Assembly (NCBI GenBank): GCA_023400055.1
Contig: JAEXFN010000046.1
Location: forward strand, 1 to 64,000
Reading direction: 5' to 3'
Length of the DNA: 64,000 bases
DNA from: Bacillota bacterium
Lineage (GTDB): Bacteria > Bacillota > UBA4882 > UBA8346
In this document: one piece after another, positions 1 to 8,318 of the stretch
Numbering within the stretch: position 1 is the first letter of the stretch
How the letters are laid out: each line of letters opens with the position of its first letter
Notes under the pieces: generated by a model
Seen by the model: the letters and a program-made list of their open reading frames with translations, nothing else
The model's database searches: none
Told to the model about the DNA's origin: nothing
Position numbers and translations under genes: made by a program

Positions 1-84
1 GACTGAGAGAGCTTGTTGAGCGACTGAGAGAGCTTGTTGAGCGACTGAGAGAGCTTGTTGAGCGACTGAGAGAGCTTGCTGAGC
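1..84. repeat. 21-bp tandem repeat array A, four units, cut by the window edge
   Basis: Four head-to-tail units of exactly 21 bp fill positions 1-84. Three are identical and the fourth differs by one base (a C for a T). Each unit begins GACTGAGAGAGCTTG. Read on the minus strand the units match the CAGTCGCTCA-type units of the array at 60389-60766, so both belong to one family in opposite orientation. The array probably continues to the left of the window. No DnaA-box match is seen in these four units. No reading frame of note covers it. Confidence 0.95.
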
Positions 85-179
85 CACTGGGCAGGGATTT
101 CGACTGGTTAAGACTGTAAGCTGAGATCGACAAAGAGGAGCGCGGCGCTTTCCGGCAGGACTGCCTAACGCGCGGCGGT

Positions 180-1481
180 TTAAGCGGGCTGCTTGCGGCG
201 CTCCTCGAGGCGGTTGACGGCCAGGAAGCAGAAACTGCCGCTGATGCGCAGCACGGCGCAGACGATGAAAGCCCATTCGAAGTTCATCACCCGCAGCAGG
301 CTGACTCCGAAGAGGGGGGCGACGATGGCCGACACGGTGATGCTGGTATTGTAATAGGCGATATAGGATGTTTTGCGGGTGTCGGGGGTCACTTCCAGCA
401 GGGCGTTGAAGAGCGCCAGATTGACCCCGGAGAAGATGACGCCGGAGATCAGATTGAAGGCGACCACCATATACAGGCTGCGCGAGAAGGCGTAAATGGC
501 CGGCACCAGGAACATGGGCAGCGTCGAGTAGAACAACGTCTTCAGGTTGCCGTGCCGGTCCAGGACCTTCATCCAAAAGCCGTAGCCGATTAACGACCCG
601 CCGGTGTTCATCAGGCTCAGGATGCTCATCCAGAAATTGTTGGCGCCCAGGATCTTCACCTGGTACCAGCTGAAGAGCGGCCAGGCGGTCTGCCAGGAGA
701 AATAGAACAGGACCGAGGCCAGCGTGTAAGAGACGAAGCGCTTTTCGGACAGGATCTCCTTCAGGCTGAGCTTGGCCTTGGCCGGCTTGGTCTCGGCCGG
801 CCTGGCCGGGGTATATTCCGCCGCCGCCTCCTCATCGATCGTGCTGAAGATGCGCAACTCCACCATGGCCAGCAAAAAGGCGATGAAGAAAACCACCTGA
901 TAGCCGGATGGAAAAGCCAGGTGGTCCAGGACAAAGCCGGCCCCCAGGGCCAGCGCCGTCCCGATCAGGTTCATGGCCCGGTTGCGGAAGGCGAACGCCT
1001 CGGTGCGGCGCTCCGGCGGAATGATCTTCGAGATAAACGACTGCCAGGCGATATTGCTGATGGCGCCGGGGAAGTTCATGATGCCGATGATCGCCACGAA
1101 GATGGTGGCCCGCCAGGTCGGCTCGAAAAAGGGCACGCAGGCGATGGCGAAAAAGAAGATCCGTTGCGCCAGCATGAACCAGAAGGTGACCCGCTTCTTG
1201 CGGGACTGGCGGTCGATGAACCAGGCGCCCGGGATCATCGCCAGCAGGCTGATGGCGGCCGGCAGCGAAGACAGCAGCGCCACTTGAAACTTGGTGGCGC
1301 CCAGCTTGATCGCGAAGATCCCGGTGAACGGGTTGACCATATCCAAAGTGGCGACGTTGAAGATGCCATGGAGGATATTGGTGCGGATGTTCTGGTTCAG
1401 TTTTTCGAGCCGGCCGTTATGCGATGGTTCGGCCGCCGAACCGAATAAGAAACGCCGTACAAAACCGCTGATTGACAACAA
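180..1481 (-). CDS. MFS transporter, probable efflux type
   Basis: A major facilitator superfamily membrane protein with about 12 hydrophobic segments. The loop after the second segment carries the basic DRQSRKKR stretch typical of the MFS cytoplasmic 2-3 loop. Substrate is unknown. The frame is open up to 1541, but I favour a TTG start at 1481: a GGAGG lies about 10 bases upstream of it, and the extra N-terminus is rich in Arg, Gly and Ser and does not look like part of the fold. That gives about 433 residues. It is divergent from the sensor kinase gene at 1756. No clear terminator follows; the 21-bp array A lies just downstream. Confidence 0.85.
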   Translation of the reverse strand: MLSISGFVRRFLFGSAAEPSHNGRLEKLNQNIRTNILHGIFNVATLDMVNPFTGIFAIKLGATKFQVALLSSLPAAISLLAMIPGAWFIDRQSRKKRVTFWFMLAQRIFFFAIACVPFFEPTWRATIFVAIIGIMNFPGAISNIAWQSFISKIIPPERRTEAFAFRNRAMNLIGTALALGAGFVLDHLAFPSGYQVVFFIAFLLAMVELRIFSTIDEEAAAEYTPARPAETKPAKAKLSLKEILSEKRFVSYTLASVLFYFSWQTAWPLFSWYQVKILGANNFWMSILSLMNTGGSLIGYGFWMKVLDRHGNLKTLFYSTLPMFLVPAIYAFSRSLYMVVAFNLISGVIFSGVNLALFNALLEVTPDTRKTSYIAYYNTSITVSAIVAPLFGVSLLRVMNFEWAFIVCAVLRISGSFCFLAVNRLEERRKQPA

Positions 1482-1755
1482 GAGATAGAGGCCTCCATGA
1501 CCGTGATTTGGGGATCGGGATCCGGCGCCGAAGCGCCGCAAAATCCTCTTAAAACATATTCTTAGGCCGCTGATAAAGTCCTGCCGGCCGCGAATATTTT
1601 AAACCAGATGTAAAAGAGCGGCTTGTAACCGGTTGGATACAATCCCTGGATAGCTTTATCCGGGGAATCGTTATATACTTGATTCTAGCGTAGCGCCTTT
1701 TTTCGAAAACAATCCGCAAGGCCCGTTGCGCGACAATAGAAAGACGAGGCCCGCG

Positions 1756-3576
1756 ATGAAGAAGTTCATCACCTATATCGCCAATCAACCGCTAAAGATT
1801 AAACTGCTCTGTTTCTTCCTGCCGCTCATCATCTGCTCGGTGTGGCTGACCGGGGTCTTTTCGTACCTTTTCGCCCAGAAACAGCTGCGCGACAACGCTT
1901 ATTATCTGCTGCGGGACACGACTTACCAGACCAATCTGTTCCTGAACGACCGTTTTTCAACCATGTTCGAGCAGTTGTATAACATTGAAAACGATCCGGC
2001 CATTCAGAACATGATCCTCGATCAGTACGAGCCCGACTCCAAACAGCAGTATCTGGACCTGATCGGGCTCAATGACCGTTTAAATGAGATCTACCGCCGC
2101 TATCCCAAGATCATCGACTCGATTTACATTCACCTGAATAACGGGCACGAATTTTACCTGATGAACGATTCGATCGCGCTGCGAGTCGGAATCCGGCTGG
2201 ATGACTGGACCGCCAAGTATCGGGGCGCACCCAAGGGCTATTACTGGCTGAACGATCACCGCGACCCGATCTTCGAGACCTTTGAGAAACGCCGGGTCAT
2301 TTCCTGCTTTAAAATGATCGGCACGCCGTCCTCGAAAGTGAAGGGCCTGATCCTCCTGAATTTAAAGAGCGATCATTTTCTGGAGATCCTGCGCAACATC
2401 CGGGTGAGCGCCCACGGTTACCTGGCGCTGGTCAGCCCCCACGGCCTGCTGGTATCGAAGGAGGCCGAGCGCCGTTACCGGCTGAGCGACGCCGATCTGG
2501 CCGGGCTGCGGCAGCGGGCGGGCTCCGGCGGCGCGTATGAACGCCGCAATGCCCGGGGCGAAAAGCTATTTATCGTCTATAACACGATCGCCATGAACCG
2601 CTGGGTGACCGCGGCGGTGGTGCCGGAACGGGATCTGTTGCGGGAGGCGGGGCGGATCAAGGCGTTTTCTCTGGTGATCATCGTCCTGCTGAGCATCGTC
2701 TCGGCCGCGCTGGCGACGATCTTCGCCGGCAACATCGCGATCTCCGTCAAGTACCTCTCGGAACAGGTGAAACGGGTGGAGATGGGCGATTTCGACACCC
2801 AGTTCGTTATCGCCGAGCAGAATGAGGTCGGCGTCCTGGCCAAAGGGCTGACCAGCCTGGTGACCACCGTCAAGCAGCTGCTCCGGAAGGTCCGCGAGGA
2901 GCAGGAGCAGAAACGCCAGATCGAGCTGATGGCCTTGCAAGCCCAGATCAATCCGCATTTTCTCTATAATACGCTCGGCTCGATCAAACACCTGATCGAC
3001 ATGAACGAGAACCAACGGGCCAGCAAGATGGTAGGCGCGCTGACCAAGTTCTTTATGATCGGGATCAGCAAAGGCAAGGAGATCATCACGGTCGCCGAGG
3101 AGATCGAGCATATCCGGAACTATCTGTTGATCCTGCAGATGCGTTACAGCCAGGATTTTGACTTTGAGTTGGACGTCAGTGAGGAGATCGCCCGTTGCCA
3201 GATTATCAAACTGACGTTGCAACCGCTGGTCGAAAACTCAATCTATCACGGGATTAAGAACAAGCCGGCCAAAGGGATCCTGCGGGTCACCGGCTACCGG
3301 GAGGGCGCGCAGGCCGTGATCGAAGTGTACGATGACGGGGCGGGGATGAGCGAGGCCCGCCTGGCTGAGCTCCGGCAGTCGTTGGCAGCGCCGGAGGTGG
3401 CCGAGCATCCGATGACCTTCGGGTTGCGCAACGTGAATGAGCGCTTGAAGTTGCATTTCGGCCCCGAGTACGGCTTGACCGTCTTTAGCGAAGCGGGCCG
3501 GTTCACCCGGATCCTGGTCCGGTTGCCGTTCCCGGAAGAAACGTCAGGAGGCGACGCAGATGAATCAGGTTTGTAA
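1756..3576 (+). CDS. Sensor histidine kinase, YesM type
   Basis: A membrane sensor kinase of the LytS/YesM group (His_kinase family), about 606 residues. A first membrane segment lies near residues 17-39, followed by an extracytoplasmic sensing region of about 260 residues, a second segment near 302-324 and a HAMP linker. The phospho-acceptor is His401 in INPHFLYNTL. The ATPase part shows the N box LVENSIYHG and the G box DDGAGM. I start at the ATG at 1756, which has an upstream GACGAGG; the frame stays open to 1726. It overlaps the response regulator by 17 bp, so the two are probably translationally coupled. The downstream sugar ABC genes suggest it senses an extracellular carbohydrate. Confidence 0.9.
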   Translation: MKKFITYIANQPLKIKLLCFFLPLIICSVWLTGVFSYLFAQKQLRDNAYYLLRDTTYQTNLFLNDRFSTMFEQLYNIENDPAIQNMILDQYEPDSKQQYLDLIGLNDRLNEIYRRYPKIIDSIYIHLNNGHEFYLMNDSIALRVGIRLDDWTAKYRGAPKGYYWLNDHRDPIFETFEKRRVISCFKMIGTPSSKVKGLILLNLKSDHFLEILRNIRVSAHGYLALVSPHGLLVSKEAERRYRLSDADLAGLRQRAGSGGAYERRNARGEKLFIVYNTIAMNRWVTAAVVPERDLLREAGRIKAFSLVIIVLLSIVSAALATIFAGNIAISVKYLSEQVKRVEMGDFDTQFVIAEQNEVGVLAKGLTSLVTTVKQLLRKVREEQEQKRQIELMALQAQINPHFLYNTLGSIKHLIDMNENQRASKMVGALTKFFMIGISKGKEIITVAEEIEHIRNYLLILQMRYSQDFDFELDVSEEIARCQIIKLTLQPLVENSIYHGIKNKPAKGILRVTGYREGAQAVIEVYDDGAGMSEARLAELRQSLAAPEVAEHPMTFGLRNVNERLKLHFGPEYGLTVFSEAGRFTRILVRLPFPEETSGGDADESGL

Positions 3577-4816
3577 ATTATTGATCGTCGATGACGATGA
3601 GATTATCCGTGAGGGGTTGGTCCGGAACATCCCCTGGGAAAACCACGGCTTCACGGTGGTCGGAACGGCCCGCAACGGCCAGGAAGGCCTGGAATTGGCC
3701 CGGGAGCACCAACCCCAGCTGATCCTCTCCGATATCCGGATGCCGTTTATGGACGGCCTGCGCATGGCGGAAGCCGTAAAGACCGAGAACCCGGCGGTGA
3801 AGGTGATCTTTCTCACCGGTTACGACGAGTTCGATTACGCCCGGAAGGCCATCAACCTGCGGGCCAGCGATTATATTTTGAAATATGCCGATAACGAGGA
3901 GATCCTGCAGGCGGCCCTCAAGGCGGGCGCCGAATGGCAGAGCGAACAACAACGCCAAGGAATGGTCCACCAGAGCCAACAACTTCTCAAGGAGCAACTG
4001 CTGCAGGAACTGTTGTTGGCCGAGGAGCCGGTCGCCGGACTGGCCGAGCGGGCCGAACGGGTGGGCCTGGCGCTGAGCGACGAGCCGTGCGGCGTGGCCC
4101 TGCTCAGCTTGGAAGCGGCCGCTAAGGAACGAACCGCTGTCCCGGGCGATTCCTGGGCCGGTTTCTGCCGGGAGCGGTTGGCGGCGGAGGCGGGCTGCGC
4201 CCAAATCATTCTCTTGCAAAAGAAACTGGTCCTGATCTTCGCGGAGCGGGACGGGGAACTGCTTCCGGCCGCGCTGGAAACGGCGCTGCGCGATTTGGGC
4301 CGCCAGGTCGTGGAGCATTGGCCGGGTGCGAAACTGACCATCGGTGTGGGGGAGATCCATCCCGGATTGGCCCAGGTGGCCCAGTCGTATCAGGAAGCCC
4401 TGGCCGCGCTGGATATCGCCCAGAATCCCGAGCCGGTCGGCATCGTTTATTTCCAGCAGATCGGCGAGACCGAAAACTCCCAGCGCTTGCGGAAGATCGT
4501 CGATTATGTGCGCCATCATTTCGGCGATCCCGACCTGACCTTGGCCAAACTGGCCAAGGAAGTGAATATCTGCCCGGCCTATATCAGCACCATTTTCAAG
4601 AAGTATCAGAAGATCAACTTCAGCGACTATCTGATCGGGCTGCGCATGGAGAAAGCCCGGGAACTGCTGGCCAAGACCAATCTGATGACTTACGAGGTGG
4701 CGGAACGGACCGGCTATTCCAACCCGCAATATTTCAGCGTCTTGTTTAAGAAGTATACCGGGCTGACCCCCAAGGAATTCAAAAGCCGCCAGGGCCAAGC
4801 CCCGAATCAAGCCTGA
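3560..4816 (+). CDS. Response regulator, YesN type with AraC DNA-binding domain
   Basis: Partner of the upstream kinase. The receiver domain covers roughly residues 1-125 with the acidic pair D11-D12 and phospho-acceptor Asp58 in LILSDIRMP. A middle region follows, and an AraC-type double helix-turn-helix fills about 311-410 (signature near NPQYFSVLFKKYTGLTPKEF). The start ATG has AGGAGG about 9 bases upstream and lies inside the end of the kinase gene. Regulators of this kind usually activate adjacent sugar transport and glycoside hydrolase genes, so the ABC operon from 5051 is the likely target. A terminator follows the gene. Confidence 0.92.
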   Translation: MNQVCKLLIVDDDEIIREGLVRNIPWENHGFTVVGTARNGQEGLELAREHQPQLILSDIRMPFMDGLRMAEAVKTENPAVKVIFLTGYDEFDYARKAINLRASDYILKYADNEEILQAALKAGAEWQSEQQRQGMVHQSQQLLKEQLLQELLLAEEPVAGLAERAERVGLALSDEPCGVALLSLEAAAKERTAVPGDSWAGFCRERLAAEAGCAQIILLQKKLVLIFAERDGELLPAALETALRDLGRQVVEHWPGAKLTIGVGEIHPGLAQVAQSYQEALAALDIAQNPEPVGIVYFQQIGETENSQRLRKIVDYVRHHFGDPDLTLAKLAKEVNICPAYISTIFKKYQKINFSDYLIGLRMEKARELLAKTNLMTYEVAERTGYSNPQYFSVLFKKYTGLTPKEFKSRQGQAPNQA

Positions 4817-4844
4817 GACCATAACCGGAATCAAAAAATTAATC

Positions 4845-4887
4845 AAGGGCCGATTGCCGCGCTGCGGATCGGCCCTTCGCTTTTTTT
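4845..4887 (+). terminator. Rho-independent terminator after the two-component genes
   Basis: Perfect 10-bp stem, AAGGGCCGAT at 4845-4854 pairing with ATCGGCCCTT at 4868-4877, followed by CGC and seven T. It separates the regulator genes from the ABC operon, which then needs its own promoter in 4888-5050. I see only weak candidates there (for example TTGAGT at 4927 and TATAGT at 4948, with a short 15-bp spacer). Confidence 0.88.
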
Positions 4888-5050
4888 AAGATATCAAACA
4901 GATCGTTAAATATATCTTATTACGGTTTGAGTGACAAATCATTAAACTATAGTTAATGAAAGATTGCCATCGATAATGAACGAAACGAAACATCGCAGCG
5001 GGTCCGCCCTTTCAAGGACGGAGCCGCGGCAAAAGGGAAAGGAACGAAGC

Positions 5051-5989
5051 ATGAGCCAGTCTTTGCCTACCGGTGGAACGCAACGGAATCCGCTCGCCAA
5101 ATTGTTCCAGAACGAACGAGCCTACCCTTATTTGCTCATCGTACCGAGCTTGCTGTTAATCGCCTTATTGATGTTCGTGCCGCTGTTTAGCGTCTTTAAA
5201 TTGAGCCTGGAGAACTTCTCCATGAACCAGCTGTACGGCCGGGGTTTCATCGGATTGAAAAATTTCCAGGATATCTTGGGAAACGACCCGCTATTTTACC
5301 GGACCATTCCGGTGACGGTGCAGTGGGTGGTGATCGAGGTCCTGTTGCAATTGGTATTCGGAATGATCGTGGCCCTGCTGCTGAACCGGACCTTTGTCGG
5401 GCGGGCCTTGGCCAGGGCGGCGATGTTCATCCCCTGGGCGGTCTCGGGCGTGCTCACCACGATGTTGTGGCTGTTAATCTTCAACCAGCATATCGGACTG
5501 CTCAATGACCTGCTGATGAAGCTGGGACTGATTAAGCAGAGCGTCGCCTGGCTGGCCAATCCGGGGACGGTTTTCGGATCGGTGGTGCTGGCCGAACTCT
5601 GGCGCGGCATTCCCTTCTTCGCCATCACGCTGCTGGCGGCCTTGCAGACGATTCCGGTCGAAGTTTACGAATCGGGCAAAGTGGACGGCTGCGGCCCGGT
5701 CCGGCAGTTCTTCGCCATCACCTTGCCGTTTCTGAAGGAAGCGATCGTCTTCTCCACCTTGATGCGGGCCATCTGGGAGTTCAACAATATCGACATGATC
5801 TTCACGATGACCAACGGCGGTCCGGTCTATCTGACCACGACGCTTCCCATTTATATGATGCAGACCGCCATTATCGAAGGCAATTATGGCTATGGCTCGG
5901 CGCTGGCGGTGATCATCTTCCTAATCCTGATGATCTTCACTGTAACCTATCTGGCCATGAACAAGTTTGGGAGGAGTATCGATGAATAG
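5051..5989 (+). CDS. Sugar ABC transporter permease, MalF/UgpA type
   Basis: Inner-membrane permease of the carbohydrate uptake-1 family with about six membrane segments. The EAA loop is visible as VEVYESGKVDGCGPVRQFF followed by ITLPFLK, the site that contacts the ATPase. The frame is open from 4964, but the ATG at 5051 has GGGAAAGGAACG just upstream and begins a normal N-terminus; I use it (312 residues). It overlaps the next permease by 8 bp. No ATP-binding subunit is encoded in this operon, as is common when one MsmX-like ATPase serves several sugar importers. Confidence 0.9.
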   Translation: MSQSLPTGGTQRNPLAKLFQNERAYPYLLIVPSLLLIALLMFVPLFSVFKLSLENFSMNQLYGRGFIGLKNFQDILGNDPLFYRTIPVTVQWVVIEVLLQLVFGMIVALLLNRTFVGRALARAAMFIPWAVSGVLTTMLWLLIFNQHIGLLNDLLMKLGLIKQSVAWLANPGTVFGSVVLAELWRGIPFFAITLLAALQTIPVEVYESGKVDGCGPVRQFFAITLPFLKEAIVFSTLMRAIWEFNNIDMIFTMTNGGPVYLTTTLPIYMMQTAIIEGNYGYGSALAVIIFLILMIFTVTYLAMNKFGRSIDE

Positions 5990-6821
5990 GCTGCAGAAAT
6001 CCGTCGCCCGGGGGCTGCTGTTTTACCTGCCGTTGCTAATCATGTTGTTGTTCGTGCTGATTCCGTTTCTGTGGACGGTCATCACCTCCTTGAAACAGGA
6101 GAAAGACGTCCTGAATTCGGTGGTGCAGTATTTCCCGCACCCGGCTACCCTGCAAAATTATATCGAGGTCTGGAAAGCCGGCCATTTTTCGGTCTATTTC
6201 CTCAACAGTCTGCTGGTTTCCACCAGCGCAGTGGTGGTCATCATCCTGCTGTCGGTTTTGAACGGCTATGCCTTGACCCGTTTCAATTTCCGCGGCAAGC
6301 AGCTGTTTATGATCATCCTGCTCTGCACCCAGCTGTTGCCGGCGGTGATCTTCCTGATTCCGTTGTTTCTGACCTTTAAAACGGTGGGCCTGATCAATAC
6401 GCCGTTGTCGTTGGTGGTTTTTTACGTCGTAATGCAGGTGCCATTTAATACCTTGCTCATGAAGGGTTTCATCAGCAATATTCCGAAACAGATCGACGAG
6501 GCGGCGATGGTGGACGGCGCCACCCGGACCACGGTGATCTTCAAGATCATCCTGCCGTTGGTGCTGCCGGGACTGGTGGCTACCGCTTCCTTCGCCTTTA
6601 TCGGCTGCTGGAACGAGTTCATCGCCGCCTTTACCTTCATCACCTCCAGCAAGTTCTTTACCATCCCGGTCGGCTTGAAGTTTATGATCGGCGAATACGA
6701 CGTGCAGTACGCGTCGCTGGCCGCCGGAAGCGTCATCGGGTTGATCCCGGCGGTACTGCTCTTCGCTTATGTGCAAAAATACCTGATTCAGGGGTTGGGC
6801 AGCGGTTCGGTGAAAGGATAA
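5982..6821 (+). CDS. Sugar ABC transporter permease, MalG/UgpE type
   Basis: Second permease of the importer, 279 residues, about six membrane segments, with the EAA loop PKQIDEAAMVDGATRTTVIF followed by KIILPLVLPG. The ATG at 5982 has GGGAGG upstream and overlaps the stop of the first permease by 8 bp, indicating coupled translation. It forms a heterodimer with the 5051 product and receives sugar from the binding protein encoded next. Confidence 0.9.
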   Translation: MNRLQKSVARGLLFYLPLLIMLLFVLIPFLWTVITSLKQEKDVLNSVVQYFPHPATLQNYIEVWKAGHFSVYFLNSLLVSTSAVVVIILLSVLNGYALTRFNFRGKQLFMIILLCTQLLPAVIFLIPLFLTFKTVGLINTPLSLVVFYVVMQVPFNTLLMKGFISNIPKQIDEAAMVDGATRTTVIFKIILPLVLPGLVATASFAFIGCWNEFIAAFTFITSSKFFTIPVGLKFMIGEYDVQYASLAAGSVIGLIPAVLLFAYVQKYLIQGLGSGSVKG

Positions 6822-6878
6822 CGGAATAAGCCGCACAGCGGTTTATGATAGAAAACTAATTTAAGGGAGGCCAAACAA

Positions 6879-8180
6879 GTGAGGAAAAAGCTCTTTTTAT
6901 TGCTGGCGGGATTGGTATTCGTTTTCGGCCTGGGCCTGAGCGTGTATGGTGCGCCGCAAAAGTCGACCATCACCTTTTGGGCGGCGGCGGTGACCCCGGA
7001 ACGGGATCAATTCTTTAAAGAAGTCGTCAAGAAGTTTGAAGCCAAGAACCCCGATGTTCACGTCGAATACCTGGGAATCCCCGGCGACCTGGTGGGCTAC
7101 CGCCAGAAGTGGGATGTCGCCCTGGCATCGGGCACCGATCCGGACATCACCAATGATTTCACCTCCAAACAGGTGCAGATCGGCGCCTTGGAGCCGCTCG
7201 ACAAATATTTCAACAAATGGGCCGACCGGAAATTGCTGAATCCGGCCTTGGTCGCCGGCAACCGCTCCTTCGACCCCAAGCACCACCGGCTTTACGCCTT
7301 GCCGTACAGCGCCCAGCCCTGGGTGATGTGGGTCCGGCCGGATTGGTTCAAGGCGGCGGGCCTGAAACTCCCCGATACCTGGGATGAGTTCTTCGCGGCC
7401 GTTCCCAAGCTGACCGACAAGGCCAAGGGGACTTACGGCCTGAGCATCCGGGGCGGCGGCGGCAGTGCCAATACCTTGGAAATGCTGATGTATTCCTATT
7501 CCGGAATCCAAAACTATTTTGACAAAAACGGCAAATCGACCATCAACGATCCCAAGAACGTGGAGTTTGTCGAGAAATATCTCGGCCTGTACAATACGGC
7601 CACTCCCGAAGATGATCTGACCAAAGGCTGGACGCAACTGGCCGCCACTTTCCAATCCGGAAAAGCCGCCGTTGTGGTTCACAATCTCGGTTCGGCCAGC
7701 TCCCATGAGAAAGCCTTCGGCGGCGATCACAACAAGTTCATGGCGATCCCCTTCCCGAAGAGCATCAAAGGATATCGCGAGCATCCCGGCCTGATGCCGC
7801 TCGGTCTGACCATGTCCAAGAACTCCAAGAACAAGGCGGCGGTCTGGAAGTTCCTTACCTTCTATCTGTCCAAGGATATCAACAGCGCTTACGGCAAGCT
7901 CTACGGCGAGATTCCGGCCAACCAGGAGGCGGCCGACGACGCCTGGATTCACCAACTGCCCTACATGGAGACCGGCGCCCAGTTGATCACTTCCAAGGCG
8001 ACCAAGTTCTCGAATAATCCTTTCTATCTGCCGAACTACACCACGATCCAAGCCAAGATCGAGCCGTCCATCCAGATGGTCATGCTGAAGCAGAAGACCG
8101 CCAAGCAGCTGCTGGATGAATGGGCCAAGATGCTGGAGAAAGAGAAAGCCGATTTCGACGCTTCGCTGAAGGCGAAATAA
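6879..8180 (+). CDS. Extracellular sugar-binding protein of the ABC importer
   Basis: Family 1 solute-binding protein (MalE/UgpB-like), 433 residues. It begins with a signal peptide: MRKK, a hydrophobic core LFLLLAGLVFVFGLGLSV, then a likely cleavage after VYGA. There is no lipobox cysteine, so it may be released or held by another anchor. It starts with GTG, with GGGAGG upstream. The body has the usual ITFWAA opening strand and aromatic residues. It supplies substrate to the two permeases; the GH43 gene next door suggests xylo- or arabino-oligosaccharides, an inference from context only. Confidence 0.9.
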   Translation: MRKKLFLLLAGLVFVFGLGLSVYGAPQKSTITFWAAAVTPERDQFFKEVVKKFEAKNPDVHVEYLGIPGDLVGYRQKWDVALASGTDPDITNDFTSKQVQIGALEPLDKYFNKWADRKLLNPALVAGNRSFDPKHHRLYALPYSAQPWVMWVRPDWFKAAGLKLPDTWDEFFAAVPKLTDKAKGTYGLSIRGGGGSANTLEMLMYSYSGIQNYFDKNGKSTINDPKNVEFVEKYLGLYNTATPEDDLTKGWTQLAATFQSGKAAVVVHNLGSASSHEKAFGGDHNKFMAIPFPKSIKGYREHPGLMPLGLTMSKNSKNKAAVWKFLTFYLSKDINSAYGKLYGEIPANQEAADDAWIHQLPYMETGAQLITSKATKFSNNPFYLPNYTTIQAKIEPSIQMVMLKQKTAKQLLDEWAKMLEKEKADFDASLKAK

Positions 8181-8199
8181 GCTGACGAAACCGCGAAAG

Positions 8200-8227
8200 G
8201 GGCTGGCGCAGAGCCAGCCCTTTTTTT
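8200..8227 (+). terminator. Rho-independent terminator after the sugar-binding protein gene
   Basis: GGGCTGGC at 8200-8207 pairs with GCCAGCCC at 8213-8220 around a five-base loop, followed by seven T. Readthrough or a separate promoter must serve the xylosidase gene at 8319. Confidence 0.9.
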
Positions 8228-8318
8228 GGACCATCGCGTCCGGCCGGACCGGAGCGCGCTCCCGGCCGGGACTCGTTCCACAAGTTGACGCCGGATCATC
8301 CGTAAGGAGTGAAAAAAC

